64,000 nucleotides of DNA from Voacanga thouarsii (lineage: Eukaryota; Streptophyta; Magnoliopsida; Gentianales; Apocynaceae), in contig JANUWF010001218.1 of NCBI GenBank assembly GCA_026120185.1, forward strand, positions 3,906,001 to 3,970,000, in the 5' to 3' direction. The translations under genes and the position numbers were made by a program. Every line of letters starts with the position of its first letter. Position 1 is the first letter of the stretch. Below the pieces are notes generated by a model. It was not told the origin of the DNA and ran no database searches. It saw nothing but the letters and a program-made list of their open reading frames with translations. Below, in pieces: positions 13,835 through 25,603 of this stretch.

Positions 13835-14263
13835 ATGGAGTCATCTAAAATCCATGGGGGTGCAGAGGAATATTGCAGCAGCAGTGAGTCTGGGTGGACG
13901 TCATATATAGTTTCGCCCATCCACGAAACCAATGATGATAACAACAGCAGCAGCACAAGTGAAAGAAAAGAACACAAGAGTCATCAGAATGTATATGGTG
14001 ATGATGGTGAAAGTGATGACTCTATGGCTTCTGATGCCTCTTCAGGTCCGAGCCATCAAGGGCATCCTTGTCAAAGCCCTGTAAGAAGCCATGGCTTTAG
14101 CTACTTCAAGAATGTACGAGGTAAAGACACTAGAACAGACTCGGGCAAGGAACACAGCAAGAAAGCTGAGAAGATGAAATCAACAAAGGAAGAGCCAGGA
14201 TACAAGGGCAAGAATCTTACTGGTAACACTTTTAGTAGAGGAAAGACCAGACAAAAAAAGTAG
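13835..14263 (+). CDS. SOFL: SOB FIVE-LIKE (SOFL) protein
   Basis: A 142-aa protein of the plant SOFL family, whose members raise active cytokinin levels when overexpressed in Arabidopsis; the biochemical activity is unknown. The family's two short conserved boxes are both present: CSSSESGWTSYIVSP at residues 14-28 (box A) and DDSMASDASSGPSHQ at residues 61-75 (box B). The rest is hydrophilic and low-complexity, with Ser- and Asp-rich runs and a Lys/Arg-rich C-terminus (residues 95-142). This fits a small, largely unfolded protein. The chosen ATG gives the usual family start MESS. A splice donor near 13693 followed by an AG near 13826 suggests a 5' UTR intron. No disruption seen. Confidence 0.85.
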   Translation: MESSKIHGGAEEYCSSSESGWTSYIVSPIHETNDDNNSSSTSERKEHKSHQNVYGDDGESDDSMASDASSGPSHQGHPCQSPVRSHGFSYFKNVRGKDTRTDSGKEHSKKAEKMKSTKEEPGYKGKNLTGNTFSRGKTRQKK

Positions 14264-15733
14264 ATCAACGGGCAAACATGGAAAGCTGTTGCCAATAATC
14301 TCCCCAGGATTGCTCCCATCAGTCCTCAGAGTCATCTCAGAGAAGAAATCCAAGCTTCTGTTTTGTCGTACTTCATATTTAGCCCATATTTTTGATTGGG
14401 TTATGCATTCTGCTTAGATAAACTGTAGATGCATACATATGTATGCAATAAATCTGTATGTATATGTCCATCTTGCTATCTGCTCTAGTTTGGGTTTTAG
14501 CTGGATGTGTTTTACAGCTGCTTCGTCAATGGTACACGAAAGAGTTGGTTGAGTCGAGTGTTGTTGCAAAAGAAGTTATATGAAGTAACAGCACGGTGCA
14601 TTCACGCAAACATACAGACACATCTAGATTATGGAGAGATCCCAAATGCAGGAAACAAGATAGTGCAAAACAAAATGATTGTTCTACCTACTTGCCAAGA
14701 GTTCTTGATTTCTTTCAAAAGTTCAAGCCAGGTAGTTCAAATGCTTTATCCTCTCACCAACACTAGGCAAATAAATGACTTACAATCACTGTTAAGATTT
14801 GTCTATCAACTTAGTCATGGAATGATTGCTAATTATCGACTTCACTCGAAATGCTGGGGTGCATATAATTTTAAGATAAAAACAATATCAAAATCATCTG
14901 ACTGCATTATGCACTAAAAGAAAATGAGAGAAATGAGAGATCATCCAGATGTAAGAATATAACAAAGGAAGAAAAGACATTGCAAAGGGTGTGTAAATTG
15001 TTAAGCTAAAGAAGGTAAGTAGCCAAGAAATTCTTGGCTATTAAAGAAGGGAGATGCTACTCCAAATTGCCATCATAACTTTCTGATTGATTGTTTTCTA
15101 GTGAATGATGAATTCTTATAATCCTAGGAAACAAGTAATCTGTACAAGGAAAAGGACAGATGCTTGGTGTGACAAACAAACTTCAGAGAGGACCTGAACT
15201 GTTGATCATGGTGAAAAATGCTGGATAAATGCAGAGTAGCTTCATATAGAACTTTCTCAACATAAATAAATCCTTTGACATTGGCAGAATATCTAAGCAA
15301 AGAAGAGAGAGAAGTAAAAAGATCTTTTGGCACAAGTAAGAATGGGAGGAAAAAGAAGAGGAAAAAAAAAAAAAGTCTCGTACCAGAAAAAAAAGGTCAA
15401 ACTCAAAGCACAAATGAAGAGAGCATCTCTAGGCCAGAACCCAGAAGTAGGAACAAAGAAGGTAACCTGCTATTATCCCCTTGAATGGTTCTCTGGGAAA
15501 AAGATAGTTTAGTAAATAAAAAGAAAAAGAAAGAAAGTCTGCAAAATCTACAAATAGATGTTCAAGACAAACATAAATGGAATTCCAACTATTTTGACAG
15601 ATTCAAATGATGGGTAATCTCAGAGAGATTAAATCTTCAAGTGGTGCAAGGATCATCTACTAGTTTTGACACCAGGAGAAACGTTATTTAGAATGGCACC
15701 AAGGGTTTAATATCATAGGATATGATAAATTAC
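14264..15733. other. intergenic between two convergent genes
   Basis: Holds the 3' ends of the SOFL gene (plus) and the 6-phosphogluconate dehydrogenase gene (minus). A 136-codon open frame at 14507-14917 has no recognisable motif and I do not call it a gene. Confidence 0.5.
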
Positions 15734-17191
15734 TCAGATCTTTGACTGTTTGGCAATCTTGAACCATTCGGTATGGAAAGATCCAGGCACATCAGTCCTC
15801 TCGTATGTATGAGCACCAAAGTAATCCCTTTGAGCTTGGACCAAATTAGCAGGCAGCCTTTCCCTCCTATATGTGTCAAAATAAGCAAGACTTGCAGACA
15901 TACCCGGAGTGCTAATGCCTGAATTGATAGCAAGGCAAACAACTCGGCGCCAAGCAGCCTGTCGATCAAGTATTTCCTGTGCAAACTCTGGATCCACAAG
16001 AAGGTTTGCAAGTTCTGGATTCCTGTCATATGCCTTCTTGATACGATCCAAAAATATAGCACGGATGATGCACCCACCCTTCCAGATCCTTGCAAGTTCC
16101 CCAAGTTTCAAGTCCCACCCCTTTTCAATGCTCTTTGCACGAATTAAATTCATTCCCTGAGCATAACTGCAAATTTTGGATGCATAAAGAGCTTTTCTCA
16201 CATCATCAACCAACTTCTTCTTGTCCACATTTTGGTCTACAAGGATGTCACCAACCCCACCAGACTTGAAGACCTTGGCAGCTTCGATTCTCTCGTCTTT
16301 TAAACCACTGAGGAACCTCGAATCCAACGATGCGGCAATAGTAGGAGCAGCAACTGATAGCTCAGCAGCTTGTTGAACAGTCCATTTACCAGTACCCTTC
16401 ATGCCAGTTTTGTCTAGAACCTTGTCTACTAAAAACCCATCAGTTTTATCATCCTTAATACCAAAAATATCAGCTGTGATCTCAATCAAGAAACTTAGAA
16501 GCTCCCCCTTGTTCCACTCTGAGAAAACTTCTTGTAGCTCCTCATTGGTGAGCTTCCCAGCTGATTTTAGCACATCATAAGCCTCCGCAATAAGCTGCAT
16601 ATCACCATACTCAATCCCATTGTGAACCATTTTAACAAAATTCCCAGATCCCCCTTTGCCAATGTACGTAACACACGGACCACTGTCGGGAACTTGAGCA
16701 GCCACCTTTAATAGAATGTCTTCTATGTACTTGAAGGCTTCAAAAGAGCCTCCAGGCATCAATGACGGTCCATGGCGAGCACCCTCTTCACCTCCAGAAA
16801 CTCCCATTCCAAGATAAAGAAGACCTAATTCATTCATGGCTTTCCCTCTCCTCTCAGTGTTCTCGTACCATTCATTTCCACCATCAATAATACAGTCTCC
16901 CTTTTCCATGTAAGCAGAGAGCGTGCTAATGGTTTGGTCCACGGGTGCACCAGCCTTCACAAGAATGATGATGACACGAGGCTTTTGGATTGACTGAACA
17001 AATGCCTCAGGATCATGGAAGCCAAAAACTGGAAGGTTTCCCTCTTGCTTGGCTCGTTCCACAGTCTCGTCAACTTTTGAAGTGGTTCGGTTGTAAACAG
17101 ATATGGGGAATCCTTTCTCAGCAATATTCAGGGCAAGATTTTGTCCCATCACAGCAAGACCACAAAGGCCAATTCTTGTTGGTGTAGCCAT
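15734..17191 (-). CDS. PGD2: 6-phosphogluconate dehydrogenase, decarboxylating, with peroxisomal-type tail
   Basis: Converts 6-phosphogluconate and NADP+ to ribulose 5-phosphate, CO2 and NADPH in the oxidative pentose phosphate pathway. The 485-aa intronless frame has the N-terminal Rossmann nucleotide site (GLCGLAVMGQNLAL, residues 8-21), the substrate and catalytic block GKGGSGNFVKMVHNGIEYGD (residues 178-197, with the catalytic Lys187 and Glu194 expected from the family), and the all-helical C-terminal domain. No plastid transit peptide precedes MATPTRIGL. The protein ends in SKI, a non-canonical peroxisomal PTS1 tripeptide also found on Arabidopsis PGD2. I infer dual cytosol and peroxisome location. 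Length and motifs are normal, so it should be functional. Confidence 0.95.
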   Translation of the reverse strand: MATPTRIGLCGLAVMGQNLALNIAEKGFPISVYNRTTSKVDETVERAKQEGNLPVFGFHDPEAFVQSIQKPRVIIILVKAGAPVDQTISTLSAYMEKGDCIIDGGNEWYENTERRGKAMNELGLLYLGMGVSGGEEGARHGPSLMPGGSFEAFKYIEDILLKVAAQVPDSGPCVTYIGKGGSGNFVKMVHNGIEYGDMQLIAEAYDVLKSAGKLTNEELQEVFSEWNKGELLSFLIEITADIFGIKDDKTDGFLVDKVLDKTGMKGTGKWTVQQAAELSVAAPTIAASLDSRFLSGLKDERIEAAKVFKSGGVGDILVDQNVDKKKLVDDVRKALYASKICSYAQGMNLIRAKSIEKGWDLKLGELARIWKGGCIIRAIFLDRIKKAYDRNPELANLLVDPEFAQEILDRQAAWRRVVCLAINSGISTPGMSASLAYFDTYRRERLPANLVQAQRDYFGAHTYERTDVPGSFHTEWFKIAKQSKI

Positions 17192-18420
17192 TTCCTTTTC
17201 CTGTCAAAGTTATTAGTCCTCCATGTAAAATTCTTTATTCAGAGAAATGGTTAATTGAAATTAATAAAATAAATACAAAAAGGCAAGAGACTAAGCAATA
17301 TCAGGCGAAAGATATCATACGAGATGTATGCATGTACAGTCATTTGTAAGACTTTTAATGCAGCACTTCTACATGTAGCATAAATCAAAGCCGAAATTAA
17401 TTTATTGTGTTGAAGGCATAGAAAAGTTAACTGTCATCAATATAAAGATAATCTTTTTCATCGTCTTTCCACTTCCTCTGAGATTATAATGAGTAGAAGT
17501 AACCACAACCTTCCAATTTAATTCCTTTTTTTTTATAAAGAAAATCTGTACTAAAAGGAAACAACACTGAGTCGCAGCAGAATGGTGAATCAAGAATGGA
17601 TAAGAAATACAATGAAACAAAGAAACTTGACTGGACCGAGTGTCTGACCACTTAACAATCACAGATCTGCAACCTCTAATATAGATCTGTGGTTAAATCA
17701 AGATTACTAAAGAAGACAGTGATCCAACTAAAATATCACAATATCCATTTATAAAGCATTGGACCTCAAACTGAAATCATATTTCCTGCAGTCTTTCTTT
17801 TTTTTCCTATTTTGCCCCAATGCCAACAGCAGATCCATTGAAGAACACAAAGTCAAGAAGATGGTAGATTACATTCCTCAAATGTCCCAAGTTTATCAAA
17901 CCAAGCAAAATAGCCCTCAAATGCAGAGGCAGAGAAAAAAGCCAAAAGAAGATTGCATACAAAAGAATTCCACCAAAGAAAATGAAAACCATTGTAAATT
18001 TCCAGATCCAGCAAATCACGCAGACAAAAAGAGGCCAGCCCATTTCCTCCAAATGAGAATGGTTACTAGAAAACATTTTTTCGATCCGGGAGTAAAAAAA
18101 AACAAAGAGAATCCCAGAAGTCTCCTCGATTATAACGTTATGAAAGATTCAGTCAAGAAAGACGAAAACTCTAGCAAACAAACAGCAATTCATGCCGAAT
18201 TCAAGAATCAAAGCCGATTGACTATTAACAAACAAATTTACGAAACTTTGACACTATGAAACATGAAGAAGAGAATGAAGTAATGAGCATTTCTTACCTC
18301 AAGAGATCAAAGAAATTCACAAAAAAAATTACTTTCTAAGAAAAACCCAGAAAATTAAGAGCAGTAAAATCAAGATTTCAGGATCACAGACCAAATTTAG
18401 TTGAAAGTGGTATATATACA
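17192..18420 (-). promoter_or_regulatory. PGD promoter, 5' UTR and leader intron
   Basis: Reading the minus strand, a TATA box (TATATATACCAC) lies at about 18409-18418, followed by a leader and a consensus donor (GAG|GTAAGAAA, near 18297). A matching acceptor (TTTGACAG, exon resuming at 17200) sits nine bases before the ATG. This implies an intron of about 1.1 kb in the 5' UTR. The plus-strand frame at 17759-18259 inside it is Lys/Asn-rich and looks like chance. Confidence 0.6.
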
Positions 18421-18779
18421 CAGGGGGGGTTATTCACTGCAGGCACCTACCAACACAAAAGTATCACAGAGGAAAGAGATTGGTCTATCTTCCACTGCGG
18501 AGGTTACCGATGGATAATCGAGTCAACTACGGCTGCTCTTGCAAATGGAGAGGCTGCTTCTACAAATCAAATCCTGCTTATATTGGGCTCCAAGTTTGGC
18601 TACAGATTTTTCAGATTATAGTACTATATGGGTATTTCACTATTTCTTTCTCCGGTATGATGCCTTCTATCTTGGGAATCTTTCACATTTCATTTATTAA
18701 TTATTATTCACCTGATGCATGTATTGTTCTTTTTTTTTTTTTAAATCTAATGGGGAATATAAACTAAATCAAAATTTAA

Positions 18780-19178
18780 ATCAAACTAATATCTTATAAC
18801 AGTATGAAAAATTTTACATTCACATTTCAAATATAATTTAATTTAATAGTGAAATAATAATTTAGTAATTTTATTTAAAATATGGTATATAATATACAAT
18901 TGTATTATGTTTAGTTAAATATGTAAAGTTGATACATTTTCTATTTATTGAGAAAAGTATTAAAGTTCATCTCAATTAAAGTTAAGAAAATAATTGAATT
19001 AATAAAAAGTAAACTTTTTACTCCAAAAAAGCGTAAATCTCTTTTTATTAGGACTAATTGGTTTTAATTAATAACTAATGTGGCTTATTTGGAATAGAAG
19101 CATACTTTCTTTTGTATTAGTGTATACTTTTAATGTAATTTGAAAAAAAAAAGAATTATTTTCAAAAAAATATTACTA
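18780..19178. other. AT-rich intergenic DNA
   Basis: Nothing recognisable beyond AT-rich sequence. Confidence 0.5.
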
Positions 19179-19491
19179 CTCCCGTTTCTATTTATCTGTC
19201 ACAACTAAAAAGTTTTGATATCCCTTTTTATTTGTCACATTGAAGAAATTTAGATACCATTAATATTAATTTTACTTTTATACCCTTATATTAAATAGTT
19301 TTGAAAAATAAAAGTGTAATAACTTTAGAAAGACAATTGAACAGATAAAATAAGAAAACAGTTATGAAGAACATTAAATTCAATGATACTTTTAGAATAT
19401 ATAAATAAGGTTGTATGAATTTAAAAAATTAACTAATTTTTTTTAAAATATGTGAAATAGTTAACTATAACAGATAAATAAAGACGGGGAG
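19179..19491. mobile_element. degenerate Stowaway-like MITE
   Basis: The left end CTCCCGTTTCTATTTATCTG is answered at the right by the inverted CAGATAAATAAAGACGGGGAG. CTCCC-starting terminal repeats are the mark of Stowaway (Tc1/mariner) MITEs. A TA precedes the left end, but the matching right TA is lost, so the copy is old. Confidence 0.6.
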
Positions 19492-22172
19492 AATAGTAAA
19501 AAATATTTTTAAAATGGCTTCTCAAAGAAATGCAAAGCAAAAAATTATTTGGCACTCATAACATTTCTAGTGAAATACTATAAAAAAAAAAAGGCAACAA
19601 CTATTAAAGTATAGTTTTGAGATTTTGAATTTTATTTTTTCTTTTTATAATAGCATAAGAAACAAAAATTTTAAAAAATCAATAATTTTTAAACTATTAA
19701 TTTAATTGTATATTTCAAAAAATTTTGAGGAATAAATTTTCAAATAAAAAATAAAGTTTTATAGAATTTTAATGCATTAAGAAAGACAAAAAGTAGGCAA
19801 CGGTTGAAAGAATATTTTATTGGTGATCATGCGTAACGTGCAATATTATATTGGTTGGGGTTGGTTAGGTCCAGTGGCCCACAAGCCAAGGGAAACGTTT
19901 TAGCTACGCATTGGTATCTCGCATAAATTTTAACGTATGATGACATAATATTTTTAAAAATTATATTATATATAATATAAATTGTATAATTTAATTTTTT
20001 AAAATACATCATAAACATAAATTTTATTCACGCATAAGAATTATTTTTTTTTTTGGCCTTTAAAGTTAAGTAAAACAAAATATTTTCCATATATATATAT
20101 ATATATATATATTATATTATTGAGATTCTGCCTCATTTTTTTTGAATTAATTTTAAATTAATTCATAAAAATATGTATTTATTAAATAAGGACATTGAAC
20201 ATAAATATTTTTAAAAAGATCTTGACATTAATGTTTTTTAAAATTAAATTTCGAATGATTGTTAATTTTTTTTAATAATAAGGGGTTTTATAAATTCTTT
20301 TAATTAATTTCACTTTATTAAAATTGATTTTTGAAATTTAACACGAAGAATATTTACTCTTGTGTCTATGATTTAGTAAAATCACTTTCTAATTTTGCAA
20401 AAAAAAAAAAAGAAGTCCCTTTTCTAATTATTGCCATTTTGACTTCATATGCCTAAAATTTAAATTTACAGTTCACTTTTTTTTTTCTTTTTTGGGTTCT
20501 GTTTCACCCTTTTGGAACTTATTACATCAGCTTTGAGGTAACATCTACATCATAAGTAAAGTATTTAAAAACAAAAACAAAAAACGGGAGGAGTCTGTAT
20601 TTGCTCCTTATTAAAAAAAAAAAGAATTGAAATTGGAAGTACGAAAGTCAAAGCCAGCGTTTCTGGTAAAGAAGAAGAAAAATAAATTTATAAATTTATT
20701 CAAAAAAATCAGAGTCATTCTTTTTATTTTATATATTCCATTCAAGAGTCGCGACTCGCACAATTTTTGATTTTCAAGTTAGTTCCCTTCCCACGGAAAG
20801 AAAATTGTTTCACATGCGTGCCCTTGCCCCCAACCCACCTTCGAGGATGGAACCACTACCTTTGACTTTGATGGATTGATTTGAAGAGAAGAGAACCATA
20901 GATGTCAATACTATAAATCTAAAAAATTATAATAAAAAGTGCAATCTAAATGTATATTTTAAGATAAAGAAGGAATTAAATTATTTATATTTTTTTAAAA
21001 GATTAGTTTAATCCTTATAGATAAATTAGTTATTGAATATTATTTAATATTTTAAAAAAGAATTATGAAAATTATTTATTCACCATTATAATTCTTAGTA
21101 TTATTTAATATAAATAATAAATTTAATAATTAACAAGAGGATATTGAATGTCGAAATTGTTTTTCTTAGTAATTTTTTTTAAATCTTTTTAACTTTCCTA
21201 AAAAGATCTTGTAATATAAAGGATCTTATAATATTTCCCTTTTTCACAAATAATAAATATTAATATTATTTAAAAAAATGAAAAGAAAAACTCGTACGTT
21301 AGATGACTCTTCAATACATTAGTTTTACAGAGACTCCTTGTATCTTTTACCCATTTTCAGTTTTCAACATTTGCATTCCCATCTTTTACCCTTCCTCCTC
21401 GGCTTACCCCATTGCATGAATAAGACATAAGACAAAAATCAAATATTTCATCAAAACAATAAAATTGAAATTTTATATAAGAAGTGGCTATTAATCAGAT
21501 GCATAATTTTATATTTCGTCTCCTCGTAACTTCCTGCAATAGGTTTCATTTTGGTCTTTGCTCTTTCATTTTTTGCTGGGAAATTCGAAGTCCAGAGTTC
21601 GCTTTCTACAAATTATGACACAAAATTTTCATGTCCTTTATGACAAGCGATTGGCAATTGCATTCTCTGAGCTTGTTGTTTTACTATTAATATCGTTTGT
21701 AATTTTGTTTTAATTTACGGATCTATATTAAGGTAGGTTGATTGTTTAATAATAATAATAATAATAATAATAATATATTGTTATTGTTATTATTATTATT
21801 ATAAGTATCAAAGACTAATTGATGCAATACAAAAACTGAAAAAGAAAAAGAAAATGGTAACTATGTATCAGTGCAAAGCGTGATTATTGTTTGGATTTGG
21901 TTCAATAAGATACAATCTCACGAATGTATATTTATGTACTTAAGCAGTGATTTCGTTAAAATTTATTCAATTATTGTGAGGATTTTGTGAATCGATAGTG
22001 AAGTTTTTAGGTGACTAGATTATGATATTTTACAGGTTTTGATTTGGTTGTGAGTTTGTAGAAATTTGTCCCATCCTTGTTGCTTATGTTATTGGTGGAA
22101 TGAATTAGGGTGATCACTAATAATATTCGCTTCATTTTTGTTGCTTTTGATTCATGGTTGTGAGTTGGTGAG
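19492..22172. other. AT-rich intergenic DNA with simple repeats
   Basis: No gene seen. Simple repeats include (AT)n at about 20089-20112 and (TAA)n at 21748-21775, the latter followed by an inverted TTATTATTATTA tract. Confidence 0.55.
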
Positions 22173-23695
22173 AGGCTTTTGACCAAAATAGGTCAAAATT
22201 GAGTTGACCTACTAAAAATGGGTATCAAAATAACGGTACCTCGCATTTGGCTTCGGGCAGAAAAGTGCACATTTTTTCTTTTTTTTTTTTTTAATTTTTA
22301 ATATATTTTTGAAAAAAAATGCTTATCCTATTTTTTAAATTTACAAAAATTTATTTGAAAAGAATAATATTCTAAAATAACACATAATACATTCGACTCC
22401 AATTATATAAATAATTTATAATTACAAATTATTAATTTAACTTTGGTTCATAATAAAAAATAATAAAAAATATGTATCTAAATTTATAATCCTTTTATAT
22501 TTTAATTCAAGGAATTTATATTTTAATTGAATTCGAATAATAAGTGAAAAATTGGAAAAAATACGCAAATAATAATTTATATTTTAGTGAATAATAGTTG
22601 AATATTTCATTAATATTTAGGTGTTTTTATTTTAAAAAACAATTTGAAAATGAATTCTTATTTTTAATTTAATTTTAATTTATAATATTTAATTCTCTTC
22701 AAATATTTACAATAAAAATTTTTAAAATTTATTATTAATTTATTATACGCAAAAATAATTTATTATTTTATTTGACTTACAGTTTTATTAATAATTTTAT
22801 CTTCAAGGATTCATAATAAAAATTTTCATTGGGATATTTAATTGAAATTATTATTTTATATTCAATTTTTAAATTTTTAAATTTTATCTTCAAATGCATT
22901 TAAAAATATAAAATAAAAAATCTCTTGACCACAATCAATAGTTCATAGAGAATTTTTTCTGTATAAATAATAATTTTTGAAAATTTTGTCTTCAAAATAT
23001 TATAATTTTTATAATTGTATCTATTTTTTGTTAAATCTATAAATATCATCTTTCTAAATTTCTGAAATTTATAACTATATCATTTCGTCAGTTAATTAAC
23101 AGTTAGCTTAACTTTGCCCATTTGAGTAGATTTAGTTATAATTATGAAAAAAAATTTAAAACAAGCAAACTCATAATTTTAAGATTGTATCATTTATAAC
23201 TAAGTTAATTTCAATACGTAGAAAATTATTAGAATATATTATAATAGAACACACAAAATGGAGATAGTTCCTTAGATTATATATGGTATGTACATATAAA
23301 TTACTCGAATTAAAATAAAAAAAGAATTATAAATTTAGATACATATTTATTTATTAAGAACCAAAGTTAAAATAGCAAATTGTAATTATAAATTATTTAT
23401 ATAATTGGAGTTGAATATATTATGTGCTATTTTAGAATATTATTATTTTTAAATAAAATTTTGCAAATTTAAAAATAAAATAAGTATTTTTAAAATATAT
23501 ATTAAAATAAAAAAATGAGCACTTTTCTACCCAAAAAAAGGGCCGGGCAGGTACATGATACCTCGCGTCTGACAGACGGGAGGTGCCACTGCACCTCGTA
23601 CTCGCCAAATGCGAGGTACCAGGGAGGTACCTCCATTTTGGTACCCATTTTTAGTAAGTCATCTCAATTTTGACCTATTTTGGTCAAAACCCCAA
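22173..23695. mobile_element. 1.5-kb foldback DNA transposon with long inverted arms
   Basis: The left end (GGCTTTTGACCAAAATAGG near 22175) and the right end (CCTATTTTGGTCAAAACC ending near 23692) are inverted copies. The match continues inward through ATGGGTATCAAAAT and GGTACCTCGCATTTGGC, then on through AT-rich sequence (TTTATTTGAAAAGAATAATA against its complement), so the arms are about 350-400 bp each. The 8-bp TTGGTGAG flanks both sides (22165-22172 and 23696-23703). An 8-9-bp duplication fits hAT or Mutator elements. No transposase frame remains. The right arm carries a GC-rich stretch (23545-23625) that the left lacks. Confidence 0.8.
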
Positions 23696-24285
23696 TTGGT
23701 GAGTGCTAGATGACCGATACAATAGAATGGAGCACATGCAGCTTCTTTAATTGAAATAGCCTCCTCTAATATCCTTTTATTTTCTTATGATTAAGTACAA
23801 AATTTAGGTGCATTGCTTGTGATTAAGGCAATTATTTAGCAATTTGTTCTAGCGTGAAAGTATAGGTAAATAAGTTAGGTTGTTTTCTTCAGTCTAAGGT
23901 AATGTTATTATCTATTTGGAAACATAGTCTACTGTATGTGAAATAAGACAAACAAGTAATGTTGAATATACTACATTTCTGGATGCCATTACCCAGATTT
24001 ATGTGGAGAATGTTGGTGTTTGAGATCTCTCTTTACTGATATGCCATTTCTTTCCTTTCTTTTTTTTTTTAGATTTTATTTAGTTTTAATATCTGGAACA
24101 GAGGAAAACAGGGGAACATGGATCAAGAACTGCACTAAATACACAAAAGAAAATCTTTTATGTTGTTTACTTTTAAGGAAATTAAGGGTTAAGGAGATGA
24201 GCACGTTGATTATACTTATTATAAGCTGATGACATTTTTTGGTCAAAAATTAAAGAAAAAGAGAATTTGGGTTTTTGTCTTGCAG

Positions 24286-24453
24286 TTACAAGGATGGTAC
24301 AACAGGCTACAAAGAGATGAAGTGATGGCAGAATGGAAGGAAGTGAAGGGAAAGATATCTCTTCATGTTCACTGTCACATAGATGGTGGCCATTTCCTGC
24401 TAGACTTGTGTGCTAGGCTCAAATACATCTTCTGCAAAGAACTCCTGTGGTAG
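24286..24453 (+). pseudogene. broken STAY-GREEN (SGR) exon
   Basis: After a good splice acceptor (TTTTTGTCTTGCAG, ending 24285) an open frame reads LQGWYNRLQRDEVMAEWKE, then SLHVHCHIDGGHFLLDLCAR and IFCKEL. This is the conserved core of STAY-GREEN proteins, the Mg-dechelatases that start chlorophyll breakdown. At the end the frame turns into LLW and a stop. A single missing C (CTCCTGTGG where the family's Leu-Pro-Val would need CTCCCTGTGG) explains the shift. One aromatic residue also seems missing before IFCKEL. I found neither the N-terminal exons upstream nor the Cys-rich C-terminal part downstream, so it is a relic, possibly a transposon-captured exon. Confidence 0.75.
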
Positions 24454-25071
24454 AGAATCAAAATCCCAGACCAAAAAGAAAAAAATTCATCCGCTAAAGA
24501 TTAAGATTAATCTTATATCTCTTCTAATTGCGATGATCATGATTAGATCTTGAAGACTTTTGTTCTGGTGATGGAAGCTTGCTCAGAAACTATCTAGAAT
24601 TGCATGAAGCTTGCTCAGAAACTCAAGTTGGCTATTGCTGGGTTTGCATTCATAGTTTTATTACTATAAGTTGTACCCCAATCTTCCCTCATGTATAATC
24701 TTTGGAAAAAAAGGGGATTGTGTTTTTCATTTCTACCATGCAAACCAAAAAAATCAATTGTTTATCAAATTTATAGAGTTTATCAAATTTTAAATTTTTA
24801 TAAAATTATATTTAATTACGAGTAAAATCTCTACACGTAATGCGGAATCGCCTACTAGTTTATATAATTTTTTTTAAATGAAATAAATAATTTAAATCCA
24901 AATTAAATCAGGTTAAGAAAATTGAACTTGAGTTAAGATTTGGCTAACCCGCTTAAACCAGAGACTTGGCTGACCCAGCAAGATTGGGAGCGAGAATTTC
25001 CAGATTTAAGTGGGGATGAGAATGGAGACGAACTTTATATAATGTATATATATTGTATATATAATTCTCTC

Positions 25072-25104
<33 letters not shown>

Positions 25105-25248
25105 TAAAAAGTAAAAGTATTTAAAGGGGTGAAATAAATATGAAAATAAATGAGAAAAAACTTTATAGTTGGTTAGATGCAAATATGAATGAAAGGATTT
25201 TTTTTTAACTCTATATTAATAAATATTTTCCTTCATATTACTTTTAAA
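24454..25248. other. intergenic, no gene seen
   Basis: AT-rich. A (TG)n tract running into (GA)n lies at about 25071-25103. No reading frame of note. Confidence 0.5.
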
Positions 25249-25503
25249 AAATTAATCGATTCAATTCCTTACTTTTTATATTTTAGATGTTCAGGTCCCT
25301 CTTTTTCTTTTTTTTTTTTTAACTTTACAGATCTTCAAATTATTATTTTTGTGCAATTTTGGTCCTTCTTCTAGGATTGTGTTAGTCAAACTCTACTATA
25401 ATGACACAAAAATAATAGTTAGGGGACCTCATAAGTAGAAAAAAATGAAAAATATATTAAAATCGTTTAAAATAAAAGTTAAAGGATTGAATCAATTAAT
25501 TTT
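25249..25503. mobile_element. foldback MITE, family shared with 29388-29641
   Basis: Terminal inverted repeat AATTAATCGATTCAATTCCT at the left and its inverse (GGATTGAATCAATTAATT) at the right, with matching inner blocks such as AAATTATTATTTTTGTG against CACAAAAATAATAGTT. About 255 bp, no coding capacity. The same ends and inner blocks recur at 29388-29641. Confidence 0.7.
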
Positions 25504-25603
25504 TTAAATATGACCTTATAAAGTATATATAAATTTTACAAATTAATAATCTAATTGTTAGATTTTTTGCAAAAGTTAAGAAAAGTAAATATATTAAATT
25601 TTA

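Noticed and set aside
14507..14917. 136-codon plus-strand open frame downstream of SOFL
   Set aside because: No motif and no splice logic; probably 3' flank.
17759..18259. 166-codon plus-strand open frame
   Set aside because: Lies antisense inside the PGD 5' UTR intron, Lys/Asn/Gln-rich, no domain. Probably chance in a stop-poor purine-rich stretch.
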